64,000 nucleotides of DNA from Burkholderiaceae bacterium (GTDB lineage Bacteria; Pseudomonadota; Gammaproteobacteria; Burkholderiales; Burkholderiaceae): the NCBI GenBank assembly GCA_021166835.1, contig JAJPEN010000008.1, positions 1 through 64,000 of the forward strand, in the 5' to 3' direction. The notes beneath the pieces are model-generated. The model saw only the letters and a list, made by a program, of their open reading frames with translations. It was not told the origin of the DNA and did no database searches. This document shows positions 18,571 through 29,125 of this stretch, one piece after another; the stretch's first letter is position 1, and every line of letters starts with the position of its first letter. Position numbers and translations under genes: made by a program.

Positions 18571-19248
18571 ATGCCGACCGCGCTGGTCCTCGGGGCCTCG
18601 CGCGGCCTCGGCCTGGAGTTCGCGAAGCAGTACCTCGCCGACGGATGGAGCGTCTACGCCACCCATCGGGCCGAGGCCGACCGGGTACGCCTGCGCGACC
18701 TCGGCGCGCAAACGCTCGCGCTCGACGTGCTCGCCGCGGACGACCTGGCCGGGCTGGCCTGGCAGCTCGAAGGCGAGCGCGTCGACGTCGCGGTGGTCAA
18801 CGCCGGCGTCTACGGTCCGCGCAACAGCAACCCGCAGCACCCGCCGACGAACGGAGAGTTCGACCTCGTGATGCACACCAACGTGCTGGCGCCGATGCGG
18901 CTGCTGCCGCGGCTCGCGCCGCTGCTCGGGCCGGCGCGCGGCACGCTGGCGTTCATGTCCAGCCGCATGGGCTCGATCTCCGCGACCGGCGCGGGCCACG
19001 GCATGCTCTACCGCGTCTCGAAGGCGGCCGAGAACATGGTGGCCAGGCTCGCGCACGTCGAACTGGGCGCGCTAGGCGTGCGCGTGCTCACGCTGCATCC
19101 GGGATGGGTGCGCACCGACATGGGCGGACCCAACGCCGAAGTCGAGGTGTCAGCGAGCGTCGCCGGCATGCGGCGCGTGATCGCCGACGCGGTCGCCTGG
19201 CCCGGCGGCGGCTTCTACGACTACCGCGGGCAGTCGCTCGCATGGTGA
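18571..19248 (+). CDS. SDR family oxidoreductase
   Basis: 225-aa short-chain dehydrogenase 2 nt after the thiolase stop. The cofactor motif is [18 protein letters not shown]. The NAG motif (VVNAGVYGP), Ser (MSSRMGSIS) and Tyr/Lys ([10 protein letters not shown]) are all present. The loop after [15 protein letters not shown] is typical of the csgA/carbonyl-reductase-like subgroup. Such genes often travel with liu genes, but no step of leucine breakdown needs one. Its substrate is unknown. Confidence 0.85.
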   Translation: MPTALVLGASRGLGLEFAKQYLADGWSVYATHRAEADRVRLRDLGAQTLALDVLAADDLAGLAWQLEGERVDVAVVNAGVYGPRNSNPQHPPTNGEFDLVMHTNVLAPMRLLPRLAPLLGPARGTLAFMSSRMGSISATGAGHGMLYRVSKAAENMVARLAHVELGALGVRVLTLHPGWVRTDMGGPNAEVEVSASVAGMRRVIADAVAWPGGGFYDYRGQSLAW

Positions 19249-19252
19249 GGCC

Positions 19253-20395
19253 ATGCTGCTGACCGAAGACCAACGGATGACGCGCGACGCGGTGCGCGAA
19301 TTCGTGCGCAACGAGATCGCGCCGCACGCGGCGCGCTGGGACCGCGAGTCCATCTTCCCCGCCGAGGCGCTGCGCGGCCTGGCCGCGCTCGGCTGCTACG
19401 GCATCGCCGTGCCCGAGCGCTGGGATGGCGCCGGGCTCGACTACCAGTCGCTCGCACTGGTGATCGAGGAGATCGCCGCCGGCGACGGCGCGACCTCTAC
19501 CGTGGTGTCGGTGAACAACTGTCCGGTCTGCTCGATCCTGATGGCGTGGGGCAACGACGCGCAGAAGGAGCAATGGCTGCGTCCGCTGGCCTCGGGGCGC
19601 ATGCTGGGCGCGTTCTGCCTCACCGAGCCGCAGGTCGGCTCCGACGCTTCGGGGTTGCGCACCACCGCGACGCGCGACGGCGACCACTGGGTGCTCGACG
19701 GCGTCAAGCAGTTCATCACGTCGGGCAAGCACGGCGACGTGGCGATCGTGATGGCGGTGACCGACCGCGCCGCCGGCAAGCGCGGCATCTCGGCCTTCAT
19801 CGTGCCCACCGCGACGCCCGGATACGTGGTGGCGCGGCTGGAGGAGAAAACCGGCCAGCATGCGTCGGATACCGCACAGATCGTCTTCGAGAACTGTCGC
19901 GTGCCGGCAGCGAACCTGATCGGCGAAGAAGGCCAGGGCTACCGGATCGCGCTGTCGGGCCTGGAGGGCGGTCGCATCGGCATCGCCTCGCAGTCGGTCG
20001 GCATGGCGCGCGCGGCGTTCGACGCGGCGCTCGCCTACGCGAAGGAACGCGTCGCGTTCGGCCAGCCGATCTTCGAGCACCAGGCGGTGTCCTTCCGCCT
20101 TGCCGACATGGCCACCCGGATCGAGGCCGCGCGCCAGCTGGTGCGGCACGCGGCGGTGCTGAAGGACGCCGGCCGGCCGTGCCTGAAGGAGGCGGCGATG
20201 GCCAAGCTGTTCGCCTCCGAGATGGCCGAGCGCGTCTGCTCCGACGCGATCCAGATCCACGGCGGCTACGGCTACGTCGCCGACTACCCGGTCGAACGGA
20301 TCTGGCGCGACGTGCGCGTGTGCCAGATCTACGAAGGCACCAGCGACATCCAGCGCATCCTGATCGCGCGCGCGCTGGCCCCCGGCGCGGAGTAA
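19253..20395 (+). CDS. Acyl-CoA dehydrogenase (short-chain/branched type)
   Basis: Second FAD-dependent acyl-CoA dehydrogenase of the operon, 380 aa, 4 nt after the SDR. Motifs are AFCLTEPQVGSDASGLRTTA, QFITSGKHGDVAIVMA and IQIHGGYGYVADYPVERIWRD. The catalytic base is at the common C-terminal position, E361 in CQIYEGTSDIQRI. That makes it mechanistically unlike LiuA and closer to short-chain or 2-methyl-branched-chain enzymes. It may serve isoleucine/valine acyl-CoAs or butyryl-CoA; the sequence alone does not decide. Confidence 0.92.
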   Translation: MLLTEDQRMTRDAVREFVRNEIAPHAARWDRESIFPAEALRGLAALGCYGIAVPERWDGAGLDYQSLALVIEEIAAGDGATSTVVSVNNCPVCSILMAWGNDAQKEQWLRPLASGRMLGAFCLTEPQVGSDASGLRTTATRDGDHWVLDGVKQFITSGKHGDVAIVMAVTDRAAGKRGISAFIVPTATPGYVVARLEEKTGQHASDTAQIVFENCRVPAANLIGEEGQGYRIALSGLEGGRIGIASQSVGMARAAFDAALAYAKERVAFGQPIFEHQAVSFRLADMATRIEAARQLVRHAAVLKDAGRPCLKEAAMAKLFASEMAERVCSDAIQIHGGYGYVADYPVERIWRDVRVCQIYEGTSDIQRILIARALAPGAE

Positions 20396-20431
20396 GACGC
20401 CGCGCGGACCATGCCGCGCAGGGAGAACCGT

Positions 20432-22039
<1,608 letters not shown>

Positions 22040-22054
22040 AGAGGGAACCTCGAC

Positions 22055-22849
22055 GTGAGTTACGAAACGCTGCAGACGCAGCTGAACCAGGGCATCGCGC
22101 TGATCTGGCTGAACCGGCCCGCGGTACGCAACGCGATGAACGACACCGTCATCGCCGAGCTGACCGACGCCTTCGAGCGTGCCGGCGAAGACGACGAGGT
22201 TCGCGCGATCGTGCTGGCCGGCCAGGGCAGCGCGTTCTGCGCGGGCGGCGATCTCGAGTGGATGAAGCGGGCCCGCCAGTTCACGCCGGAGGAGAACCAC
22301 GCCGACGCGGCGAAGCTCGCGCGGCTGCTGCGCACCATCTACGAGCACCCCAAGCCGGTGGTCGCGCGCGTGCACGGGCCGGCCTTCGCGGGCGGGCTCG
22401 GACTGGTGGCCGCCTGCGACATCGCAGTGGCCAGCTCCGACGCGAAGTTCTGCCTGTCCGAGGTCAAGCTGGGGCTGATTCCGGCGATGATCAGCCCCTA
22501 CGTGATCCGTGCGATGGGCGAGGCGATGGCGCGGCGCTACTTCCTCACCGCCGAGGTCTTCGAGGCGGCCGAGGCGTACCGGATCGGTCTCGTCCAGGAG
22601 ATCTGCGTGCCCGAGGAACTCGACGGCACGGTGAACGCGCTGCTCGGCCACCTCGTCCAGGGCGGCCCGGCCGCGCTCGGCGAAGCCAAGCGGCTGATCC
22701 GCGAGATCGCCGGACGGCCGATCGACGACGCGCTCGCCGCCGACACCGCGGCGCGCATCGCCGCGGTGCGCGCGTCCGACGAGGGCCAGGAGGGCATCGC
22801 GGCGTTCTTCGAGAAGCGCCGGCCCTCGTGGGTACCCACGCAGCCGTAG
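22055..22849 (+). CDS. liuC: 3-methylglutaconyl-CoA hydratase (enoyl-CoA hydratase family)
   Basis: Crotonase-fold hydratase expected to convert 3-methylglutaconyl-CoA to HMG-CoA. 264 aa from a GTG with AGAGAGGGA upstream. The oxyanion-hole segments are GQGSAFCAGGDLEWMKR and HGPAFAGGLGLVAACDIAVAS, and the C-terminal catalytic region is SEVKLGLIPAMISPYVIRAMG. Position between the two carboxylase subunit genes is the standard liuB-liuC-liuD order and supports the specific substrate. Confidence 0.92.
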   Translation: MSYETLQTQLNQGIALIWLNRPAVRNAMNDTVIAELTDAFERAGEDDEVRAIVLAGQGSAFCAGGDLEWMKRARQFTPEENHADAAKLARLLRTIYEHPKPVVARVHGPAFAGGLGLVAACDIAVASSDAKFCLSEVKLGLIPAMISPYVIRAMGEAMARRYFLTAEVFEAAEAYRIGLVQEICVPEELDGTVNALLGHLVQGGPAALGEAKRLIREIAGRPIDDALAADTAARIAAVRASDEGQEGIAAFFEKRRPSWVPTQP

Positions 22850-22883
22850 AGTCCGTGCAGCCAGCCCGACCCGGAGACGCCCG

Positions 22884-24932
22884 ATGTTCAGCAAGATCCT
22901 GATCGCCAACCGCGGCGAGATCGCCTGCCGTGTCGCGGCGACCGCGCGCAGGCTCGGCATCCGCACCGTCGCGGTGTATTCCGACGCCGACGCGCACGCG
23001 CGACACGTCGCCGCCTGCGACGAGGCCTGGCGCCTGGGGCCGGCCGCGGCGCGCGAGTCCTACCTGCGCGGCGACCTGATCCTCGACATCGCCCGGCGCT
23101 CGGGCGCGCAGGCGATCCATCCGGGCTATGGCTTCCTGTCGGAGAACGAGGAGTTCGCGCGCGCGGTCGAGCAGGCGGGACTGGTGTTCATCGGCCCGAC
23201 TGCCGATGCGATCGCCGCGATGGGCAGCAAGTCGGCCGCCAAGGCGCTGATGGAGCGCGCCGGCGTGCCGCTGGTACCGGGTTACCACGGCGAAGACCAG
23301 GATCCGGCGCTGCTCGCGCGCGAGGCGGCGCGGATCGGCTACCCGGTGCTGATCAAGGCGAGCGCCGGCGGAGGCGGCAAGGGCATGCGCATCGTCGAGA
23401 GCCCCGGGCAGTTCGACGCGATGCTGGCCTCGTGCAAGCGCGAGGCCGCCAGCGCGTTCGGTAACGACGCGGTGCTGGTCGAGCGCTATGTCACGCGGCC
23501 CCGCCACATCGAGATCCAGGTGTTCGCCGACCGGCACGGCAACTGCGTGCACCTGTTCGAGCGCGACTGCTCGGTGCAGCGGCGCCACCAGAAGGTGCTC
23601 GAGGAAGCGCCGGCGCCCGGCATGACCGAGGCGCGCCGCCTGGCGATGGGCGAGGCCGCCGTCGCCGCGGCGCGCGCGGTCGGCTACGTCGGCGCGGGCA
23701 CGGTGGAGTTCATCGCCGAGCAGTCGGGTCGCTTCCATTTCATGGAGATGAACACGCGGCTGCAGGTCGAGCACCCGGTCACCGAGATGATCACCGGCTT
23801 CGACCTGGTCGAGTGGCAGTTGCGGGTAGCCGCCGGCGAGCCGCTGCCGGCCGCGCAATCGTCGCTGCGCATTCGCGGCCACGCGATCGAGGCGCGCGTC
23901 TACGCGGAAAACCCCGACCGCAACTTCCTGCCGTCGATCGGCATGCTGCGCCACCTGCGCACGCCGCAAGCCACGACTTTCACGCACCTCGCCGAGGGCT
24001 GCGCCGGACGCGACGACCCGGCGCCGGTGCGCATCGACAGCGGCGTGCGCGAAGGCGACACGATCACGCCGTTCTACGACCCGATGATCGCCAAGCTGAT
24101 CGTCTGGGGGCACGACCGCGATCACGCGCTCGCACGAATGGCACGCGCGCTCGCCGCGTTCGAAGTGGTCGGCCCGGCCACCAACGTCGCGTTCCTGTCG
24201 CGGCTGATCGGCTGCGAATCCTTCGCGCGCGCCGACCTCGACACCGGACTGATCGAGCGCGAGCGTGAGACGCTGCTGCCCGCGCCGGCGAAACCGCCGC
24301 TGCTCGCGCGCGCGCTCGCCGCGGCCGCGGTGCTGGCCGGCGAGTCCGAAGAAGCCGCAGCGCGCGAGCGCGCGAGCGGGCGCCGCGACCCGTGGAATCT
24401 GCGCGACGGCTGGCGCGCATCGGGCAGGCTGAGCCGAACGATGCCGTTCGAGGCGGCAGGCGGGCCGTGCCCGGTCGAAGTCGAATACGCGCCGCTCGGC
24501 TGGACCGTGCGCGACGGCGACGAGGCGATCTGCATCGCGAGCCTGCGCTGGTCGCCCGCCGAGCGCCGGCTGCGCGGGCTGGCCGGCGAGCGCGCGTTCG
24601 AGGCCGGCGCAGTGCTCGACGACGAGACGCTGCACCTGTTCACCGCCGACGGCCCGCTCACGCTCGGCTACGCGCCGCCGCTCGCCCACGTCGGCGAAGA
24701 GGCTGCCGACGAGTCGCGGCTCACCGCGCCGATGCCCGGCAAGGTGATCGCACTGATGGTCGAGGCCGGCGCGAAGGTCTCCCGCGGCCAGCCGTTGCTG
24801 GTCATGGAAGCGATGAAGATGGAGCACACGATCAGCGCGCCTGCCGACGGCGAGGTCGCGACGCTCCGCTATGCCGTCGGCGAGCAGGTCGCGGAGGGCG
24901 CGCAGCTGGTCGACTTCGTGCCGCGCAGCTGA
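22884..24932 (+). CDS. liuD: 3-methylcrotonyl-CoA carboxylase, alpha (biotin carboxylase/carrier) subunit
   Basis: ATP-dependent biotin carboxylase fused to a biotin carrier domain, 682 aa. The N-terminal biotin carboxylase (about 1-450) shows IANRGEIACRV, the ATP-grasp glycine loop KASAGGGGKGMRIV, and the EMNTRLQVEHPVTE active-site segment. A linker region follows, and the C-terminal biotinyl domain carries the target lysine K645 in EAMKMEH. It pairs with liuB. A 95-nt gap with a possible internal promoter separates it from liuE. Confidence 0.96.
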   Translation: MFSKILIANRGEIACRVAATARRLGIRTVAVYSDADAHARHVAACDEAWRLGPAAARESYLRGDLILDIARRSGAQAIHPGYGFLSENEEFARAVEQAGLVFIGPTADAIAAMGSKSAAKALMERAGVPLVPGYHGEDQDPALLAREAARIGYPVLIKASAGGGGKGMRIVESPGQFDAMLASCKREAASAFGNDAVLVERYVTRPRHIEIQVFADRHGNCVHLFERDCSVQRRHQKVLEEAPAPGMTEARRLAMGEAAVAAARAVGYVGAGTVEFIAEQSGRFHFMEMNTRLQVEHPVTEMITGFDLVEWQLRVAAGEPLPAAQSSLRIRGHAIEARVYAENPDRNFLPSIGMLRHLRTPQATTFTHLAEGCAGRDDPAPVRIDSGVREGDTITPFYDPMIAKLIVWGHDRDHALARMARALAAFEVVGPATNVAFLSRLIGCESFARADLDTGLIERERETLLPAPAKPPLLARALAAAAVLAGESEEAAARERASGRRDPWNLRDGWRASGRLSRTMPFEAAGGPCPVEVEYAPLGWTVRDGDEAICIASLRWSPAERRLRGLAGERAFEAGAVLDDETLHLFTADGPLTLGYAPPLAHVGEEAADESRLTAPMPGKVIALMVEAGAKVSRGQPLLVMEAMKMEHTISAPADGEVATLRYAVGEQVAEGAQLVDFVPRS

Positions 24933-24976
24933 GAACCCGTGAACCGGCCGGCCATGCCCCACCGCGTGGCGGCCAG

Positions 24977-25012
24977 TAGAATCGACCGTATCCGCGCGCC
25001 GTCGAGGCGCGC
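24977..25012 (+). promoter_or_regulatory. Possible internal promoter and 5'-UTR hairpin before liuE
   Basis: A TAGAAT hexamer (24977-24982) resembles a -10 element, but no good -35 is seen at 16-18 bp. It is followed by a perfect 7-bp hairpin with arms GCGCGCC (24994-25000) and GGCGCGC (25006-25012) around a 5-nt loop, 15 nt before the liuE ATG. There is no T-run, so it is not a standard terminator. It may tune liuE expression relative to liuD. Confidence 0.3.
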
Positions 25013-25027
25013 TCTCCGGGAGTCCTC

Positions 25028-25954
25028 ATGAACCTGCCCGACCGCGTCTTCATCACCGAGGTTGGCCCTCGCGACGGGCTGCAGAACGAAAAGCAGCCGG
25101 TCTCCACCGACGTCAAGGTCGAGCTCTGCGAGCGCCTGCTGGCGGCCGGCGTGCGCCAGCTCGAGGCGACCTCGTTCGTCTCGCCGAAGTGGGTGCCGCA
25201 GATGGCCGACGCCGCCGAAGTGATGGCCCGCCTGCCGCGGCCGGCCGGCGTCACGCTGTCAGTGCTCACGCCGAACATGAAGGGATTCGAGGCGGCGCTC
25301 GCCGCGGGCGCCGGCGAAGTGGTGATCTTCGCGGCGGCCAGCGAAGCGTTCTCGATGCGCAACATCAACTGCTCGATCGCCGAGAGCGTCGAGCGCTTTC
25401 GCCCGGTCGCGCAGGCGGCCCGCGAGCGCCGGCTGCGGCTGCGTGCCGCGGTGTCGGTCGCCTTCGGCTGCCCGTACCAGGGCGAAGTGCCGGTGGCCTC
25501 GGTGGTCGACGTCGCGGCGCGGATGCGCGACCTCGGTTGCGACGAGATCGGCATCGCCGACACCATCGGCGTGGGCACCGCCGCGCAGGTCGGTCGCGTG
25601 TTCGAGGCCGTGGCGCGCGAGGTGCCGCTCGGGCAGCTGTCGGCCCACTTCCACGATACCTACGGCCAGGCGATCGCCAACGTGGTCGCCAGCCTGCAGG
25701 CCGGCATCTTCCGCTTCGATTCGTCGATCGCCGGCCTCGGAGGCTGCCCGTATGCGAAGGGCGCCACCGGCAACGTCGCGACCGAAGACGTGGTCTACCT
25801 GATGCACGGGCTCGGCATCGACACCGGGCTCGACCTCGACGCGCTCGTCGAGACCGGGCAATGGATCTCGCGCCTGCTCGGCCGGGCCAGCGCATCGCGC
25901 GCAGGCAACGCGATCGCCGCGCGCAGGCGCGCGAAAGCGGAGGAAGCGGCATGA
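25028..25954 (+). CDS. liuE: Hydroxymethylglutaryl-CoA lyase
   Basis: TIM-barrel lyase splitting HMG-CoA into acetoacetate and acetyl-CoA, the last leucine-specific step. 308 aa. The N-terminal motif EVGPRDGLQNE holds the metal/substrate Asp and Arg. HFHDTYGQAIANV gives the metal-binding histidines. The catalytic loop SIAGLGGCPYAKGATGN carries C240. The stop overlaps the next start as ATGA. Together with liuA-D the pathway from isovaleryl-CoA is complete. Confidence 0.95.
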   Translation: MNLPDRVFITEVGPRDGLQNEKQPVSTDVKVELCERLLAAGVRQLEATSFVSPKWVPQMADAAEVMARLPRPAGVTLSVLTPNMKGFEAALAAGAGEVVIFAAASEAFSMRNINCSIAESVERFRPVAQAARERRLRLRAAVSVAFGCPYQGEVPVASVVDVAARMRDLGCDEIGIADTIGVGTAAQVGRVFEAVAREVPLGQLSAHFHDTYGQAIANVVASLQAGIFRFDSSIAGLGGCPYAKGATGNVATEDVVYLMHGLGIDTGLDLDALVETGQWISRLLGRASASRAGNAIAARRRAKAEEAA

Positions 25955-26199
25955 GCGAAGCTGCGCGCACCGGTCGCACCGCACCCGATCCGGCCGCAAG
26001 CGGGGCGCCGACGTCGTCGGCCGCGCCGGTTCCGTCGCCGTGCATCTCGGTGTGCCGCATCGACGCGGCCAGCGGCCTGTGCGAGGGCTGCCTGCGCACG
26101 CTCGACGAGATCGCTCGCTGGGGCTCGATGAGCAACGACGCGCGGCGCGAAGTCTGGAGCGCGATCCACGCCCGGCGCGCCGACCGGCCAGCCCCTTGA
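25951..26199 (+). CDS. DUF1289 family small Cys-rich protein
   Basis: 82-aa protein whose C-terminal two thirds form the DUF1289 domain. It has four cysteines in CISVC...GLCEGC, followed by LRTLDEIARWGSMSNDARREVW. The spacing suggests metal binding, but no function is established. The first 27 residues are Ala/Pro-rich and low in complexity. It is translationally coupled on both sides: ATGA with liuE and TTGA with the hydrolase gene. Confidence 0.85.
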   Translation: MSEAARTGRTAPDPAASGAPTSSAAPVPSPCISVCRIDAASGLCEGCLRTLDEIARWGSMSNDARREVWSAIHARRADRPAP

Positions 26200-27107
26200 A
26201 GCCGCTGCCCGCAACGCTGCGCTTCGTCGAGCGCGACTGGCTGTCGTCGAACCAGATCGTCGGGATCGACGGCGACGCGGCTACCGTCGTCGACACCGGC
26301 TACGCCAAGCACGCGGCGATCACCGTCGCCCTGATGCGGCAGCTGCTCGCCGGCACCGGCGCGGGCCTGGCGCGCGTCGTCAACACCCACCTGCACTCGG
26401 ACCACTGCGGCGGCAACCGCGCGCTCGTCGACGCGTTCGGCTGCGCGATCACGGTCCCGCACGCCAGCGCCACCGAAGTCGCCGAATGGGACGAACAGCG
26501 CCTGAGCTTCGCGGCGACCGGGCAACGCTGCCCGCGCTTCGCGCACGACGCGACGCTGCGGCCCGGCGACACGCTGCACCTGGGCGAACTCGACTGGGAC
26601 GTGCACGCCGCTCCCGGCCACGACCCGAAGAGCCTGATCTTCCACTGCGAGCGCGAGCGGCTGCTGATCTCCGCCGACGCGCTGTGGGGGAACGGCTTCG
26701 GCATCGTCTTCCCGGAGATCGGGGGCGAATCCGGTTTCGACGAACAGCATGAGGTGCTCGACCTCATCGGGCGCCTGCGCGTCGAGCGCGTGCTGCCGGG
26801 CCACGGCCCGATGTTCGACGACGTCGAAGCCGCGCTCGTTCGCGCGCGCGCGAAGCTCGCGGCGATGCGCGAGGACCCGAAGCGCCACGCGCGCCATGCG
26901 CTGAAGGTGCTGGTGAAGTTCCTGCTGCTCGACGTCGAGCGCATCGCGGAGAGCGCGCTGCATGAAGGCGTGCGCGATGCGGTGGTGATGCGCCACGCGG
27001 CCGCGCAGATCGGGATGGACTACGGGGACGCGCTGCGCTGGGCGGCGGATTCGCTGGTGGCGCAGGGCCTGCTCAGGCGCGAAGGCGACGAGCTGCTCGA
27101 CGCGTAG
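26196..27107 (+). CDS. MBL-fold metallohydrolase
   Basis: Metallo-beta-lactamase-fold hydrolase, 303 aa from a TTG start that overlaps the previous stop. The metal-binding motif is NTHLHSDHCGGN (HxHxDH). Further ligands are APGHD and the Asp in ISADALWGNG. A C-terminal winged-helix-like domain (about 215-303) recalls LACTB2-type hydrolases, which cleave thioesters or RNA ends. An acyl-CoA thioesterase role would suit the operon and might stand in for the decayed thioesterase at 14092; that is inference. Confidence 0.85.
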   Translation: MKPLPATLRFVERDWLSSNQIVGIDGDAATVVDTGYAKHAAITVALMRQLLAGTGAGLARVVNTHLHSDHCGGNRALVDAFGCAITVPHASATEVAEWDEQRLSFAATGQRCPRFAHDATLRPGDTLHLGELDWDVHAAPGHDPKSLIFHCERERLLISADALWGNGFGIVFPEIGGESGFDEQHEVLDLIGRLRVERVLPGHGPMFDDVEAALVRARAKLAAMREDPKRHARHALKVLVKFLLLDVERIAESALHEGVRDAVVMRHAAAQIGMDYGDALRWAADSLVAQGLLRREGDELLDA

Positions 27108-27140
27108 CGGGCCGACGCCTGGCGGGTCGACGCCTGGCGT

Positions 27141-27758
27141 TCAGCCACCGCGCTCGCGAACGCTGGCGAATTCCCAGCGGGTGCGGCCGCGGCCCTCTTC
27201 CACCCGCTCCAGTGGGCTCGCCGCGACGATCCCGCCCCCGAGCGCCCGACGCGCCAGGTCGATGTACAGCGCGGTGCCGCGCCGCTTCCACGCGATGTCG
27301 TCTTCGCCCAGCGCGCGCCGCACACGCGCCGGCACCCCGGCGACGAGCACCCGCGGCGGGATCACGTCGGCCACCTTCACGAACGACATCGCCGCGACGA
27401 TCGCCTGCTCGCCGATGACCGCCGTGTCCATCACGACCGCCTGGATGCCGATCAGCGCGTCGCGGCCGATGCGCGCGCAATGGATGACCGCGCCGTGACC
27501 GATGTGCGCCTCCTCCTCCATCACGCAGTCGAAGTCGGGCGCCGAATGCACGACGCAGTTGTCCTGCAGGTTCGCGTTGCGCTCGAGCACGATGCGGCCG
27601 AAGTCGCCGCGCAGCACCGCGCCGGGGCCGACGTAGCAGCCGGGGCCCACGATCACGTCGCCGATCAGCACCGCCGACGGATGGACGTAGGCCGACGGAT
27701 CGATCACCGGGACGATGCCTTCGAAGGCGTAGACGGTCGGGGCGCTGGGCACGGGCAT
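27141..27758 (-). CDS. Gamma-carbonic anhydrase-like hexapeptide protein
   Basis: Left-handed beta-helix protein of 205 aa built from hexapeptide repeats (for example VHPSAVLIGDVIVGPGCYVG). Candidate zinc histidines occur in NCVVHSAP and HIGHGAVIH, as in CamH/PaaY-type proteins. PaaY relatives hydrolyse CoA thioesters, others hydrate CO2, and the sequence does not decide. The start is at MPVPSAPTVYAF, behind a GAGGAG ribosome-binding site. It is convergent with the hydrolase gene and divergent from the GGDEF gene. Confidence 0.88.
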   Translation of the reverse strand: MPVPSAPTVYAFEGIVPVIDPSAYVHPSAVLIGDVIVGPGCYVGPGAVLRGDFGRIVLERNANLQDNCVVHSAPDFDCVMEEEAHIGHGAVIHCARIGRDALIGIQAVVMDTAVIGEQAIVAAMSFVKVADVIPPRVLVAGVPARVRRALGEDDIAWKRRGTALYIDLARRALGGGIVAASPLERVEEGRGRTRWEFASVRERGG

Positions 27759-27877
27759 CTCCTCTGCCGGGGATGCTAACACCGCGGCACCTGCATCGCC
27801 GGCGCAACACTCGACCCGGGGCGCCGTCCGCGCGCCCGAGCGCTCCTCCGTCCGGATGGTCCGCCTGTCGGCCGGCA

Positions 27878-27894
27878 CCGGAAGGCGCTTCCGG
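27878..27894. promoter_or_regulatory. Perfect palindrome between divergent genes
   Basis: CCGGAAG and CTTCCGG flank a 3-nt centre (27885-27887), 21 nt upstream of the GGDEF gene's ATG. It lies in the 157-bp divergent gap. No T-run follows, so it is more likely a protein-binding site or leader hairpin than a terminator. The protein it might bind is unknown. Confidence 0.35.
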
Positions 27895-27915
27895 CACGAC
27901 ACTACGCTAGCGGCA

Positions 27916-29106
27916 ATGACAGCCCTGTTCGACCTGCGCACGGTCTTCCTTGTCGGTGCCTGCACGACGGCACTCGGAGCGATGGCCTTCACGGGCCTGG
28001 CTCGCATGTACCGCCCCGCCGTGGCGGCGATGCGCCATTACGCGCTGGCACTGGCTTTCATGGCGCTCGGACTGACTTCGCTGGCGCTGCGTGGCACCCT
28101 GCCCGACTGGCTGAGCTACCCCGGCACCAACCTGGGCGTCTCGATCGGCATCGTGCTGACGACCGATGCAACGCTGCGGCTGTTCGGGCGCACCCAACCG
28201 GCCTGGTCGATCGGCCTCCAGGTGGGCGCGCTGGCACTGTTGTGGGGTGGGCTCGGCAGCGATCCCGACGGGGTCGCGCACCGGGTTCTGGCGACCTCGG
28301 TGGTGCAGTGCTTCTGGAGTGCGGCCTGCGTCCTGGCGATCCGGCGCTCGGACGGCTGGGGGCGACAGCCCTACGTGCGCACGCTGGCGACCTTCTTCAC
28401 GGGCTATGCAACGGTGCACCTGCTGCGCGGCGTGGCCACGGTGTTCGGCGCGCCCTCTGCCGCCGGCGGCGTGTTCGCGCCGAGCCCGGCCCAGATCGGA
28501 TTCGGCCTGCTGTTCGCGCTCAGCCCGATCGCGCTCGCGATGATCGTGCAGATGATGCTCCATGCGCGGATCTCCGGCGAGCTTCACCGGCGCGCCACGA
28601 CCGACGAGCTGACCGGCCTGCATTCGCGCCGGCACTTCTTCGACCTGTCGCGCGAACGCCTGCGCGGGAGCCACGCGGACGGAACGGTTCATCACCTGCT
28701 GATGATCGACCTCGACCACTTCAAGTCGGTGAACGACCTCTACGGCCACGCAGTCGGCGATCGCGCGCTGCGGCACGCGGCGCAGGTGCTGAAGAAGGCG
28801 CTGAAGAGCGCCGGCCTGCTCGGCCGCTACGGCGGCGAGGAGTTCTGCGCGTTGATCCGCAGCGGCAGCGTCGGCGACGCGAACCGGACGATCGACGAAC
28901 TGCGGCGTGCGCTCGAGGCGTCACCGATGCGTGCCGGCCGGTCGACCATCGTGCTCACCGCCAGCATCGGCGTGGTGCAGGTCGTCGACGCGGAATCGCT
29001 CGAAAGGTTCCTGGTGCACGCCGACCACTGCGTCTACCGCGCGAAGACGCAGGGCCGCAACCGGGTGGTGCGCTTCGGCGAGATGCTGGCCGAGCCGGTC
29101 GTCTGA
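27916..29106 (+). CDS. Membrane-bound GGDEF diguanylate cyclase
   Basis: 396-aa protein that should make cyclic di-GMP from GTP. The first 220 residues hold about six membrane helices with no recognised sensor domain. The GGDEF domain follows (LTGLHSRRHFFDLS, LMIDLDHFKSVNDLYGHAVGD), with active site GRYGGEEF. The RxxD inhibitory site normally just upstream is missing (LKSAGLLG), so product feedback at that site is not expected. I chose the ATG at 27916 because hydrophobic sequence starts at once; an in-frame ATG at 27856 adds Arg-rich residues. Confidence 0.9.
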   Translation: MTALFDLRTVFLVGACTTALGAMAFTGLARMYRPAVAAMRHYALALAFMALGLTSLALRGTLPDWLSYPGTNLGVSIGIVLTTDATLRLFGRTQPAWSIGLQVGALALLWGGLGSDPDGVAHRVLATSVVQCFWSAACVLAIRRSDGWGRQPYVRTLATFFTGYATVHLLRGVATVFGAPSAAGGVFAPSPAQIGFGLLFALSPIALAMIVQMMLHARISGELHRRATTDELTGLHSRRHFFDLSRERLRGSHADGTVHHLLMIDLDHFKSVNDLYGHAVGDRALRHAAQVLKKALKSAGLLGRYGGEEFCALIRSGSVGDANRTIDELRRALEASPMRAGRSTIVLTASIGVVQVVDAESLERFLVHADHCVYRAKTQGRNRVVRFGEMLAEPVV

Positions 29107-29125
29107 GCGAACGCCAGTCCTGTCG

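Noticed and set aside
27141..27758. Assignment of the hexapeptide protein as PaaY of a phenylacetate operon
   Set aside because: No paa genes adjoin it, and gamma-carbonic anhydrase, PaaY and CaiE proteins cannot be separated by the motifs visible here.
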